A DNA stretch of 64,000 nt from Cyanoderma ruficeps (GCA_008694505.1 VZDJ01000116.1:21327027-21391026); one strand, 5' to 3'; shown: positions 30,701 to 42,600, numbered from the stretch's first letter. Translations and numbers: made by a program. Notes: a model not told the origin generated them from the letters alone.

Positions 30701-33700
30701 GGTTCAAATCCGCTTTGCACAAGAGGGGCCATCAGGAGGTCTTTTTAAGTAAAAAACCTCTGTGTGCTGATGAATTAGCATGCTCGCTGGTGTTTTAATG
30801 ACTTCTTTCTGGGATACTTGAGATCAAGAAGGTTATCTTCACAAGGAAAAGCCTGCAGAATACTTTAAAATTAAATTAGTGCCTGTAATGCTTTGCAGAA
30901 TATTTATGAAGATGATGTGATACTGTGATAACACTTTGTACCCATACTCAGACAAAGTCTTGGAGCTGCCCTGCAGCATCAGAGGAAGGTTTGTATCTAA
31001 AGAGGGACAAGCTGATCTGGCAGCCCTGCCAGTCCCTCTCTCCACCTGCCTTGCAGAAGATCCAGTTCTCTGCCTCCCGCAGCTACAGGGGGTGTTTATT
31101 TACATGCTGCAAGGGGAGGGGGGTCTGTTATAGATCTTCAGTCCAGAACTCTGGTCTTGCATTTGGGATAATTCCAAAATTGAGCCATGCTCAGGTCTGG
31201 TCCTGGAGTGATGATTTCATTTCTTTACAATACCCAGAGAGTGCAGGAAGATGGGTGAAGAGCTTCTCTCCCAATGCACATTTTCACTTGAAGACGAGTC
31301 AACTCCACATGGTCTTTCAAGGTGGTGTTTGTGTCAGGTGTTGAACATAGCCCGACTCCCAAAACTATAAAAATCATACACAGCAACAGATAAAACCAAC
31401 TCCAAATGAAGTGCTTCCTATGTCTAGCAAATACTGCAGCTGGCTGCCGAGGAGATGATGTTTTGTTTCTAATGGACAGTCCGGGGACTGAGGTTTGGGA
31501 ATGGTGGTGCTCGGTCTCTCAGCGGGAACTGCAGCTGTGGATGAAACTCCACCACCATCTGCTGGACACACTGGGGATGGAGCGGGGCTCGTCTGTGTTT
31601 TGCTATGAGCAAAGTGACAATACTTCTCTAAAGAAAATAAGTTTAAAATGCAAAGTCCTTAATCCCATTTTACAGGCATCAGGAATTTTTTCTACCCATG
31701 GACATAAAAGTACAGCCTGAATGTTAAAGCAGTCAAACAGTGGGGAAAGAGTGTTTTCTTAGGCAACTTAAAGAGAACCCCTTTATGGTATTTACGCAGC
31801 AGTGAGCAGCCAGACTCTGGGTATGAGAATGAGTTGGGAGAAAGAAATCATTGTACCAGGGAGGACAGGGGACATTGCTGTGGTCACACAGCAGCAACAG
31901 GGAGAACTGAAGAAAGAGAGAGAAGAAATTGTATTGAAGAAGAAATGACCCGGAGCTAGTTGGACCAGCTCACTGTGTGTCTTCAGGAGGTCCTGCACAC
32001 CCAGAATTTCCTGCACAAGCCCACCTTCCAGCTTAGCTGAACCTGCAGCCCAGCACGACACACCAGGCTACTGCAGCAGCAACGTCTCAGGCCTGCTGCA
32101 GCATTTAGATCTGATTCTTTAATAGATGAAGAACTGAGGCTTTAATAAGAGATAAGGGAGCTTTGGACTGCTGTGCTCAGACTAATATCTTAATGGTTGG
32201 AAGTGATAGAAAAGCTGCTCCAATTCCTTATCTAGCATTTTCTTTTGAATTATTAATAACCAAATTGTACTTAATTTACTTAGTTCAGAAAATTAACGAC
32301 ATGTGTCACTGATTCCAACATTTTTCATTTTTACTGCCTTCTGTGTTGACAGAGGGATAACTTCCTATAAACCAATTAAAAGACAAAAACACACACACCC
32401 CCAACCTCCTGCCCTGGTTTGCTCTCCCAGCTCTCAGGAATATATCCAGAAATACCAGCTTCTAATATTTCTATGCTTCTTTGCTTCAGACTTCTGTAAA
32501 CTACAACTTGGGTTAATGATTAAGGCTGGTAAAGGGATGGAATTCTCCTAATATCTAAACCAGTTTTCCTAGACTCTTGGACAAGAAGAAACATTTTGGG
32601 GTAAAAGGGACAGAATCTGCAGGTTTGAGGGAAAAATGCAGGAGTTTTAAAGCCCAATACCAGAATTAACTGACATTATACCTAACTACCACAAAAACGT
32701 AAACACAAAATGTGTTTGAACTTCCTCGTCTCCTAGAAAAGGGAACATTCATTTTATTACACGCAATGATTTCTTTTGGGGGATTAAAAAACATTTCTTC
32801 AAGGATAAACTAAGCAAACTGGAGGCTATAAATGACCAGCCAGCCAGCGAGACAAAGGGAGAGATTTGCAGGCAAAGGTTCTGAACTATGGTAATTTAGT
32901 TAAATGAAGGGGAAATATAAACACAGAAAAAGGCTCCTACTGCCTTCTGACAGGTAGTAGTTTAATTGGCCTTCCCCATCCTGCAGAGACAAGAGGAAGT
33001 CTGATTTAAAAAGAGCTGAACACCATGGTTAAAATTAGGCTTCAGCTAAATTTAAAAAAAGACAGACATTAACACGGCCATAACGTGAGTCCCTGAAACT
33101 TTCTACAGATATGCAAAATGTTTAACTGGGAACAAAACCTCAGCCTTCCTCAGCCTCATCTGAAGAGGGACACCAAATCAAAGGTGTTACACTGGCTTTA
33201 CAGACACGCCACAGTGAGCACTTACAAACCATCCCAGGTACCAGTGACACGGCAGCCCTCACCCACACAGAGCTCTCGGAAAGAGGCTGTGCTTTGGGGG
33301 GATCCTGGAAACTCTTCCAATGAAAATGCATTTCAAGAGTGCCACTGTCAATTCTGTGGCATTTATAAATGTTGTTTTCGTTGTGTAGAAACAATCACTG
33401 CAGCCTGAACTCCTGAGATAATGCAATAGTCAAGCCAGCAGTAAAGCCAAAGCTCAGGAAATATCACTTGCCTTTCAGTATTTCCAAAGCAGTGCCGGAG
33501 TTAAACTGTAAACTGTTAACAGATTTCAGAGTTAATTTGTAATTATTATTAGCCAGGAACACTCTGGAAGATGAAAACGTCCAGGGGCAGGATCCCTCAC
33601 CCTTCTTCCAGTCACCAGGGATTTTTCCCCTGGCAGAGACTCCTACGACTGTCTCTATGGAAAGCCTCACACAACACAGTAAGACAATGTCATGTCTGAT

Positions 33701-36375
33701 TTCTTCCCCAGTCCTTTCCTGCTCCCTGCTGGCACTCCATCTGTTTTTTGACCAGCAGAAATGCTAAGAAAACATTTTTACAGAACAACCTTAATAAAAC
33801 CCTCATATATTTTACTCCTCAACAAACACAGGGACAAGAAGTATAATCCATACTACAGCTGCTCCTGATCTCAAACATAAAGAATCAGCCAGACCACCAG
33901 CCGAAGCAGCCAGACCAAGCTGTTTCTGTACAAACCCATTTCTACTTTCCCCAGGAAAAATGCTCAGACCAGAATGGCAGAGCTTCACCAGGAAATATCA
34001 GCCCTCCCAGGCCATCTCTCTCAGCACTTCTCTTTGCTCACAGTAAAAAATGTTTACATAATCTATCCTGGTTCTTTTCAGTGCAATTGAAGACTAAATT
34101 CACTGCTTTTTATCCAGTCTAAGTACTCCCATACTCAGAGGGGATAATCCAGATTCTTTTCTTCTCCCTACATGGGGCTGAGGGGAAGATTTTTTTCCCC
34201 TTCCATCGTGCCTGCAGCATCCTTCAAACAGAATTCCTCAAACAGAACATGGTATCCCAGCTGAGATACCACGGACTCCAAAGTTTTGTCCTGTGTTTGT
34301 CATTCATGTGCAGGAGTAAAAGGATCATTACATGACACCTGCCCTTCCATGGCAGCAGGATCCTTCTAAGTCACGTTCTGCTTGTGGTCTGCCAGTAAAT
34401 TGGAGTTTTCTCCAAAGAACTGCTGCACAGCTGGTTTCTTTCCTCTCCTGTGCCTGTACTTCAGTTGGTCTTCTCTCACATGCAATGAACTGTACTCCCC
34501 TGGTTGGAAAGGCTTTCTTCTTTTTGCCTTTCAGATCTTTCTGATATGCATCATTACCCCTGGGATCATGATATCCTCAACTGGACTACCTGGTTGTCCC
34601 AGACCTTGTTACTTACAAACTTAAAGGAGCAAATTCTCTTCCATTCCCAAGGTCACTAATGAAGATACTGAACTAACAAGACTCAGAACAAATCAAAATA
34701 GTGTCCACTCCTAAAATGTAACCCTTCAACTCCAAAATCCATTCTGGCTGTGACTCGTGTTTCAAGGAGAGGAAAAAATCCACTTCATACCTGTACAAAT
34801 GCAGTTCTTCAAATTACTTTTTAATGAAAACAGAAAACAGTATCAGAAGTGATGTGTCTAAGGCCATGCACGGGCTCAGTGAATCTTTGAGCCTAATTTA
34901 CATCATCTGATCTCCAAGAGAGAGATGGGTTTCCTCACCTCTCAGTGACTGTCACGCTAGAAAAAAAATTTGAGACCAAGACACTGCAAATACTATCAGT
35001 TTAACAACCAACATCATTACTGAGCTGGAGAACCACCTTTTCATGCAAATTACCCACAGCAATTACACTCTGTGTCTTTCATTGAAATTTTGCTCTGCAT
35101 AATTACATGCACATAGATTTGTGTAATAGTTACTCGGCAATTAATTGCATAGCTTTTGTTTCTCTAACTGCCAATGCTTTATGACAGATCAAAGCTGAAA
35201 ATCTTTCTGAGGCTTTTGGTCTCTCAGGCCTGAACTCTGGCACAACACACAGTGATGAACATTTCCTACATCTTTCTTCAGAAAAGACAGCAAGTCCCTT
35301 ATTCTAAAGATAGCATCAACTATGATAATGCCATTTGGATAATTACATTAACAGGTTGGCCAACTTACAGGAGAATAAATAAGAACAACAAATCTCGCCC
35401 AGCACTGCAAAACACAAGGAACATCTATAAATAAAGACTGAAAAGGAAATATTTCAAGCAGCAACTCAGATCAATGTGGATCTTACCTTGAAAACATAAG
35501 GCTACTGAAAACATGATGTACCATAAGAGAACAGAGAGCTCAAATAATCCTTCTAAATTAGCCTGAAAATCTTTTATTATATAAAAACTGAATTAAGCAA
35601 AAACTAAGTGTTTATCTGACACTTGGGATTTCAAAAGACTGAGAAATAGGATGACACTTACAGAAAAAACATATGAGGTCATCACCAACAAGAATTGGGT
35701 TTAATTCAAGCTACTGACAATAATTGAATTCTAAGTTTCCTGCTTCAGCCTAGAGTTGTCAATTAATTGAGCCTTGCTTGCCTGTGAACATTGCTAGAGG
35801 CCTCTTACAGAATCAGCTGATTACAACTTTTTTTTCCTGAAGAGTGAAGCAGCAACCCTCCTTCTCAAATTAGGTAATGATCATCTATGCAGGTCTTATT
35901 ATATTAAAGCCCCATTCCAATTAATTCCCATTTGCCAGATGCTGTCACAGTTGCTGACAGGTGTTTAGTACACTCCAGGTCAGCTTGAAATCACCGTAAG
36001 AAGGGAAATCAGAACCATCCCAGGCTCCTGAATGACACACAAACACCCCCATGAGGAGAGAAGAACTGCAGAAGAGCTCCATGTACAAGAACCTTGTGGG
36101 CATAGGGGAATGGGGAGGCAAAATGGCACCTCCACTTTGCAACAAAACAGTGGCTCAGGAGTTGAGATGTCACCTCAACCAGCTTTTTAAGTGTCTCTGC
36201 TCCAGCTTATACACTGGTAGAGATACATCTACAATGAGAGATTTTAATGGTTTCATTTCAGAAACTACCTGCAGTGGGACGAAGTTATTGAATGAATTAT
36301 CTCAGTGAGTTATTTAAAGAAAATACAACAACAACAAAAATAAATCAAAAGAACACTAGAAGAGCTTGTTAAATG
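27738..36375. other. Gene-free region downstream of GPAM
   Basis: Mostly unique sequence between the CR1 fragment and the inferred GPAM polyadenylation site, with a purine tract and a short GT run near 29732. No exon, RNA gene or promoter is recognisable. In other vertebrates the DNA beyond the 3' end of GPAM is a long gene-poor interval toward ADRA2A, and this stretch fits that. Confidence 0.6.
28545..28581. repeat. Purine (GA-rich) tract
   Basis: An uninterrupted run of 37 purines, mostly AAG and AGG groups, in gene-free DNA. Confidence 0.85.
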
Positions 36376-36396
36376 TCATATTAGCAAACAGTTTAA

Positions 36397-36402
36397 TTTA
36401 TT
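36397..36402 (-). terminator. GPAM: Probable distal polyadenylation signal of GPAM
   Basis: AATAAA on the minus strand. It is followed about 55-70 nt further along the transcript by a T/G-rich run (minus-strand copy of the CAA repeats at about 36327-36342), a typical downstream element. Cleavage is expected around 36375-36385. Confidence 0.65.
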
Positions 36403-36582
36403 AAAATGACTCCAGTACACCTCTGTGCTTCTACAACAGACGCACATTACACATAACAGGTAAAACACAGTAACATCCTCCAGTCAGTCAGCAGTTCCCC
36501 AGAAACACGAAAACAACAGTAGCTTACATCACCTCCCAGCTCAACCTTCTTCCTGGCGGTGCTTGGGGCACTTCTCTGAGGA

Positions 36583-36606
36583 GCAGGCAGGCAGGCAGGC
36601 AGGCAG
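36583..36606. repeat. GCAG microsatellite, 6 units
   Basis: Six perfect tandem GCAG units inside the distal part of the inferred GPAM 3' UTR; on the transcript strand they read as CTGC. Confidence 0.9.
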
Positions 36607-36664
36607 CTGAATGCAGGTGTGTGATTCCTGATCAGAGGTGGTGAGTGCAGCCCTGTGCTGCCCA

Positions 36665-36795
36665 GTGAACACACGGATCGCTGCGGCCGCACCGGGAGCA
36701 CCATCCCACACTTCCACCACTCCACCAACAGGACAGCCACAGCACGGCCGTGGAGGGGTTAAAGTTTCTCGCAGCGTGAAAGACACCGGCCCAAA
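36665..36795. other. Small CpG-rich patch
   Basis: About ten CpG dinucleotides fall within roughly 130 bases, including a GCGGCCGC octamer, in surroundings where CpG is scarce. It is too short to be a standard CpG island. It lies in the distal 3' UTR of GPAM. Confidence 0.6.
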
Positions 36796-37004
36796 AAGGT
36801 TTGCACACCTGAGTATTATGCTCATAAGAATTATGAGAGACTCGTGTAAGTCTTTTATAAAGTCTTTAAATACATTTGTGGTAATTCAGGGCCAGTCCTT
36901 TCTCTTTTACTGGTTAACTTTACTGAAATCAGCTCGACCTGGAATCCCAACAGCAAAGCAAACATGAAAAGTTAACAAAATCAGAAGACACTGAAGGTGT
37001 AAAT

Positions 37005-37015
37005 ACAGTGCAAGT
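37005..37015 (-). promoter_or_regulatory. miR-130/301 and miR-148/152 seed match (site 1)
   Basis: The transcript strand reads ACTTGCACTGT. It contains TTGCACT (match to the miR-130/301/454 seed) overlapping TGCACTG (match to the miR-148/152 seed). The same 11-mer recurs at two other places in this UTR. Confidence 0.45.
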
Positions 37016-37755
37016 GTTGGTTTTAGTCTTTTTGACTGTTACAGCCTGATAATTTTACATTCTGTGCTTTAATTTCAGGGAAAAGCATGGATGTGTGTCA
37101 GAACATACACACTAGCATATATACATGTATACATACACACTTGCTGCACAATGCAAGGGCTTCCAGTAGCATATGATTCATAGTACCAATCTATCACATG
37201 CAGGTTGGGTTTTTCCCACACAAAACCAAAGCAGCTTTAGAGGTGCCCCTCCCCCTGCATACATAAGTATCCATTAATGTGTATTCACATGCATTATTAC
37301 CCACTCATTGATTTATGTTAACCAGATTTATTGTTTTAATTTTTTTTCAACGTAAGCCATAAATTATTTTAGTTGCAACACCTAGCCAGAACACTCCAGT
37401 GACCACAGTACTCCTGGGTTTTATGGTAACTAATACCTCGGTTGGCAAAACATTCTTAATAAAATTACTCAAGTTTTGTTTGCTTCATATTGCTTCTTTT
37501 TTAAAAAAAATTTTTATGTACAATCTTTGCCGTTAGTACACTTCAGATTTGCTGAAGTGCAGTAAAGTATGAGAGCTCGTTATTCAGAAGCACCTAGACT
37601 TTTTTTTTTTTGATATTAAATGGAAGCCATCAGCAACAAACATTGTATGGAGAATTCATCAGGTGAATGAACAGCGCACATCAGTCAGTATGAGATGAAA
37701 CTGTTTTCCAAACAGCTGGTAGCCTTCACAAAACACATTATGTGTGATGCAGTCA

Positions 37756-37776
37756 GTCCTGCTGAGACAGCAGGAC
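37756..37776 (-). promoter_or_regulatory. Perfect 9-bp hairpin in the 3' UTR
   Basis: Inverted arms GTCCTGCTG and CAGCAGGAC are separated by three bases (TCU in the transcript). The stem is six G-C and three A-U pairs and has no mismatch, so it would be stable in RNA. It does not match the loop sequences I know for histone, iron-response or constitutive decay elements. Confidence 0.4.
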
Positions 37777-37888
37777 ATAAGAACACAAGCGACTCAAGGG
37801 TCAGTGTTTATCCATATTAATGTAGCTTTGGTTCAGAAATTCTTTAAGTGTCGTAGAGCACCTGGTTTAGTGACAAAACACATGCATC

Positions 37889-37895
37889 TCACAGT
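37889..37895 (-). promoter_or_regulatory. miR-27 seed match
   Basis: ACTGTGA on the transcript strand, a 7-mer match to the miR-27 seed. A second copy is at 38482-38488. GPAM has been reported as a miR-27b target in mammals, so these sites are plausible. Confidence 0.35.
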
Positions 37896-38057
37896 GCTAA
37901 CAGTATAATGCTAATAAACTATAAACTGCAGCTTTCAAATATTAATAGCATTTAATAAAAAAATTTACAGAAATATTCTTGTTGACAAATGTGCGGTACA
38001 AATGCAAGCTCCTTGGCCACAAACTCGAATTGTGTGCATCAGTTTTGTGCTGGCATA

Positions 38058-38068
38058 ACAGTGCAAGT
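38058..38068 (-). promoter_or_regulatory. miR-130/301 and miR-148/152 seed match (site 2)
   Basis: This is the second exact copy of the 11-mer ACTTGCACTGT on the transcript strand, carrying both overlapping seed matches. Confidence 0.45.
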
Positions 38069-38361
38069 GCTGGGATTCAAGTATGCTTTTCCATGTTTGT
38101 GTTAAGCAACAGAGATTACATGATGACGTTGGGGGGATTTTCTGCTCACAAGGCCAGGATGTGAGAAACAAGCAAAGCAATGCAGCAAAGGAAATGCTGT
38201 ATTTCCCTCATCTGGAAGGCATAAAGGAGGGAAAACACATTTCACAAGCAAACCAGCTTCACATACCACCAAGTTATTGCTTCAGCTCTATCAGCTGTAC
38301 TAAAATACAGGACTACAGGTTGCAATCTAATCTGCCCTCGCATGAAGAGAAGGTGAAATCT

Positions 38362-38372
38362 ACAGTGCAAGT
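38362..38372 (-). promoter_or_regulatory. miR-130/301 and miR-148/152 seed match (site 3)
   Basis: This is the third exact copy of ACTTGCACTGT on the transcript strand, about 300 bases from site 2. Confidence 0.45.
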
Positions 38373-38481
38373 CCTCCATGAAAAAGGATCAAATTGCAAC
38401 ACCAGAGTCCTGGTTCATAGGACAGAATTTATTCATCATTCAGTTTTGCCTATGAATTAATTTTTTTGTAGGTCAGTTAGA

Positions 38482-38488
38482 TCACAGT
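38482..38488 (-). promoter_or_regulatory. miR-27 seed match
   Basis: This is the second ACTGTGA 7-mer on the transcript strand of the 3' UTR. Confidence 0.35.
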
Positions 38489-38692
38489 CAAAAGTACATT
38501 GTTTACATTTCTGTGTTTCCAGAGGTACTACTTCATGCCAATTTAGGTCTGCTCAACAACAGAACACAATATGAACACTTGTTTCCAAAAAACTGACAAA
38601 ATTATTGCTGAAATTTTTAGGGCCAAAATTAAAACTTATTTCACCAAATCAAGTCTTTACTCCACTTAAAAAAAATCTGATGTCCTATTAAT

Positions 38693-38756
38693 TAAAAAAA
38701 AACCCCAAAAATAAAAACAAACAAAAAAACCACCAAAAAAACCCACCAACCCCAAA
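38693..38756. repeat. A/C-rich low-complexity tract
   Basis: A plus-strand run composed almost only of A with short C groups; it is T/G-rich on the GPAM transcript. It resembles the tract at 9214-9320. Confidence 0.8.
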
Positions 38757-38898
38757 CTTACCAGTTTTTTTTTCAATTAAATAATAATCTAAGATTTTAC
38801 AAGATATTCACATTCAGGCAACTGTCTCCTGACTCATCTGACAGATGCCATAATAAAAACAAGAATACTACTCTCACATTCTTCCTGACAGCAGTGAT

Positions 38899-38906
38899 TA
38901 GTGCAA
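38899..38906 (-). promoter_or_regulatory. miR-130/301 seed match, 8-mer type (site 4)
   Basis: The transcript strand reads TTGCACTA, the full 8-mer match for the miR-130/301/454 family. Its flanks differ from sites 1-3. Confidence 0.45.
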
Positions 38907-38930
38907 TTTACCACTGCACTACAGTTTTAA

Positions 38931-38938
38931 TAGTGCAA
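38931..38938 (-). promoter_or_regulatory. miR-130/301 seed match, 8-mer type (site 5)
   Basis: This is a second TTGCACTA, 32 bases from site 4. That spacing falls in the range where neighbouring microRNA sites tend to act cooperatively. Confidence 0.45.
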
Positions 38939-39561
38939 GGTGTGCCTGCTGACATTTCTCACAATCACCTGCTACATGATCATTATTTTCAGATGTCTGT
39001 ACCTGTAATTTTCATTAGAATTTTGGCATTTATGTTAACACTTATGAAAAACTATGGCTTTATCCATGAAGTATACAGCCTACCTAAGCAAATTTTTTAA
39101 ACCATTTATTTAGAACAATAAAACTGAATTGGAATGAAAATTACTTGGTTAAGCCATAAGCTGTGTTGCCACTAAACTCAAGATCTCAGGGTTAGCTACA
39201 GAACACCAATATGTGTACTTGTGCATCTGTTACAGTCTTTAAAAGTTCATTTAAAATGTAACACTGATAAAACTTTTTTTACCTCTAATTCTAATAATTT
39301 ATCTTATTTTTTTTGCAACATGTTTGATTACTTGTATCGAAAGTGTCATCTGAGTATCACTGTATTACAACGGGACCGGGACTGTAAGAAACCCATAAAT
39401 GCACATGTAAGAAGGCACTTGTCTTCCAGTAGTTCAAGTCACAGAAGGCCTTACCCAGACAGTGGCACCTTAATACTCTGAAGGATTAGCAAATGTCCCC
39501 AAGCTTTGCCACAGTCCCAAAACCCGTCCTCGTGTCCCTGGACAAAGGTGCCGTGTGTGGT

Positions 39562-39678
39562 CTATAACACCATGAAGCTCATGACGAATTCCAGTAGTTT
39601 CTGCCTGTTGCTCTGAGGTAGGAACGTACTGCCGAGTTCCAAAATGACATCTTTCCTTTGCTGAGTCTGCTTGAAAAC
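39562..39678 (-). CDS. GPAM: GPAM last coding exon W19 and stop (residues about 791-828)
   Basis: This exon has 38 codons plus a TAG stop (39562-39564), with acceptor tgctccag. It encodes VFKQTQQRKDVI, STFLPQSNRQKLLEF and ends SFMVL, where human ends SFVVL, so the C-terminus is complete. It continues without splicing into the 3' UTR. Confidence 0.95.
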   Translation of the reverse strand, partial: VFKQTQQRKDVILELGSTFLPQSNRQKLLEFVMSFMVL

Positions 39679-42600
39679 CTGGAGCACAGCATGAACACAT
39701 GTAAGCATCACCGTGTTATAGGGATCTCCTTTCTTCTGACATTAAAATGTTATGGTCTATACTACGTTTTCCCTCCTTTACAAGACTTTTTTCTTCTCAT
39801 TTCCTGAAGGCTTAGATGGCAATGCCTTTAGGTATTATTAGAATTCACACCATGTTGAAGCCCTCCAGGGGTTATACAAGAGAAAAAATTTAAAAATAAT
39901 ATTGGTACGTGATAAACAGCCAAATCTTAACAGTGAGGGACAAAACAAACAATCAGAGGCTTCCAATTGAAAGCGTAAGCACTAAAAACAAGAATTCAGA
40001 TGCTATGCTGTAACAGATACTCAGCAAACATTACCTAGTCCCACTTTTCATTCTAGTTTATCCTGCTGTTGGAAAATGAGATTCAGTATGTGCTTTCCTC
40101 ACAGCTATTCCGAGTCTACAGGAAGATACCTTTACTAGGCCAACTGTTCTTGGATTATTCAAGATATCAGAATTCAAAGGCAAAGACTTCAAAACCCATA
40201 CCCGGCAACGTTCTGCCTAAATGTCAATACTTTCAAAATTATAATGCTGTGTCTTATCTGGCATTCAGGAAGCCATGCCAGTCTGATGAAAGAAAGACAC
40301 TTCACTTGCAAAATCTAGATGGGTGATTTATAATTTAAAATACTAGTGGTAAAGTACAAAATTGAATGTTTATCCTAAAGAACACCTGTATCCTCATGGT
40401 GAACACCGAAGGTGTATAAGGATGGTTCTTCTGGAGCATCAATCACTGCTAAGCCAAAATTCAATAACTAATGCTTTCGTAAAGATTTAAGTAGATTTCA
40501 AAATTAAATTTAGCTGTTACGGAGCACAGAACATGCTCTCAGCCTTTCAATATTGTTCAATAGGGACATGGAGTAGAACAGAGGAACTTCATTTGCTGTG
40601 AATAAAAATGTCTAGTCACCCAGCCATCCAGCCAGGCCTCCCCAGGGGCAAGGAGTGCCCTGCTCTGCAGCTTGTGCTCTCTGTTACAGCCCTCAGCCTG
40701 AAGGAGACCAAAATGCTCCAAACCCACAATACATTTTCACAGATACATTCACTGATTTTAAACTGACACTGAACAGATTCCTTGAAATGTTCAAATTGTG
40801 CTCATTATTGATGTGAAACTTGACAGTCACCAGCTCTGAGCACCAAACACTTACTCCAATTTCCTTGAAGACTTTCACTGCATTTTTCACATGACTGTAG
40901 GTAGCACTCTCAGCTGCAAGAGAGAAAAACCCAGAGATAAACAAACTCAAGTTCAATTTGGGCTACCTTGTGGTAGAAAGAACAGATTGGATCAAACCCA
41001 GTGCCAAAACCAGTTTTAACATACCATACACAGCAACGTTCTTCTCTGTCCTGCTTATTAAGTGCCTGTGTAGCTTCTGAATATATTCAGACTCTAGAAC
41101 AGGACCACTAAAATTGTGCACAAAGATGACAGCAGAGCTGTACGCCTCCAGTAAGGGCCCCAGTAACCTCTGCAGGAAGGTGATGTACTGCTGGTGCTCT
41201 TGAGACTGGCTCACCTAAGGAAAGGCAACAACAGCTTCAGTGACAGAGACCACTGGAAACCCAAAACAACCTGCAAGGCATAACGTGGTGAAACAGCAAC
41301 CAAAATAAAACCAGAAGCACAAAAACTTGTACAGAAACAAGTGTGGGGGCACAGCACAATATGGGACCATAGCAAAAAAAGAGGTTGATCATGAGGGACA
41401 AAACAGGCACTGAACAGCAGACCAATGCTATTTTTTCCTCCTCCAGAGTATTACTATTTTCCCAAGATAAAATTGAAGACATCACACTGATCTGCAGCCA
41501 ACAGAAGGGCTGCCCTACACTCTCAGAGATGGACAGAAGTTTTCAAGAGTTAAAAAGATATCCTAAGGAATATTTGTGTCAGCTCCAAGAAAACTAGTAA
41601 TATATCTAAAATTAACATAAGCAATCTATGAAGTGAAACATAGGCTGAATATTAATAACAGCTGGATGTGTCCTTTTTAGACTGCATGTAAAGAATAAAG
41701 ACAAGATACTTGAGTTTTTATCAGTTTTCAGGAGTCTAACCATTCCTCTTCCACCTCCCTGTAAAGATTATGTTTCTTCAGCTGTTTTCCTCACGGCAAG
41801 GAGACAAAGGGACTGCACAAAAATACTGACATTGCAAACCAACAAACCCCAGCCTGGCCCAAAATTATCAGTACCTGTCCGGAATAAGCAAAGTAATTTA
41901 CATCTCTCACAAGAGAGTTCAGCATCAGTAGCCTAGAGGCAAATATTACCTTCAGGTAGCAATCTCTCTGCTCCTCCCCAAAATCGCTGTCTTCATCCTC
42001 CTCGTCACTTCTCCAAGATAATGGCTCAGGGAGTTTTTTATTCCATTGCTGTTCTGCAAGACTGGGGCTAACATCCTCCTGATCATCCTGCTTAAATTTC
42101 AAAAACAAGGTGGTAAATAGGTAAAACTCCAAATCCAGGCAAGCAATAGGTATATTTTATAACCTCATCTGACTTAATCACTGCATTTACTAACCAGTAT
42201 TTAACGGAAGCAAGTGAGACTCAATTATAGGCAGCATCGAAAAAAGGAGAGAGGAGAGACATTTGGTGAAAAAGACTGGGTTTTTTCTCTTGTTTCCTCC
42301 TGGGTGCTAAGGTTTGTTTACTGTGCACAAAAAGAAGTTTATGAAGCAAAGATATGCTGAATCAGCTGCCTCTACTCCTAAGGCTTTCTCTGCACTGTGC
42401 ACCTCTGGCAAACTGCACCACACAGCGACTCTCCCACAGCCCTGCAAACTGCAAGCTGAGGAGTTTTACAGTAATTCTGAGATCAATGCAAAGGAATTAA
42501 AGAATGACAAAAGGTCTAGACTCCTGACTCTTGTAGAGTAGAAAGCAAAAACCCATTTAGCCATGCTACATTTGAAAGGGCTCCAATAATAAAATAAATG

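Larger units (their letters stand above)
36380..39561 (-). other. GPAM: GPAM 3' UTR (about 3.2 kb)
   Basis: The stretch from the stop codon to a well-formed polyadenylation site is read here as the 3' UTR; human GPAM also has a 3' UTR of several kilobases. No protein frame of interest lies in it. On the transcript strand it contains five TTGCACT motifs, two ACTGTGA motifs, one Pumilio-type TGTATATA (37118-37125), a perfect short hairpin, a T/G-rich tract (38693-38756) and a CpG-rich segment near its far end. AATAAA-like hexamers also occur at intermediate positions (for example near 38427 and 39104), so shorter forms are possible. The extent is inferred from sequence only. Confidence 0.7.

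Noticed and set aside
36638..36967. Plus-strand frame of 109 codons
   Set aside because: It is antisense to the GPAM 3' UTR across the CpG-rich patch, with no recognisable product.
41214..41214. GTG at the beginning of exon W17 as a start codon
   Set aside because: It directly follows a splice acceptor and continues the GPAM frame, so it is an internal Val.
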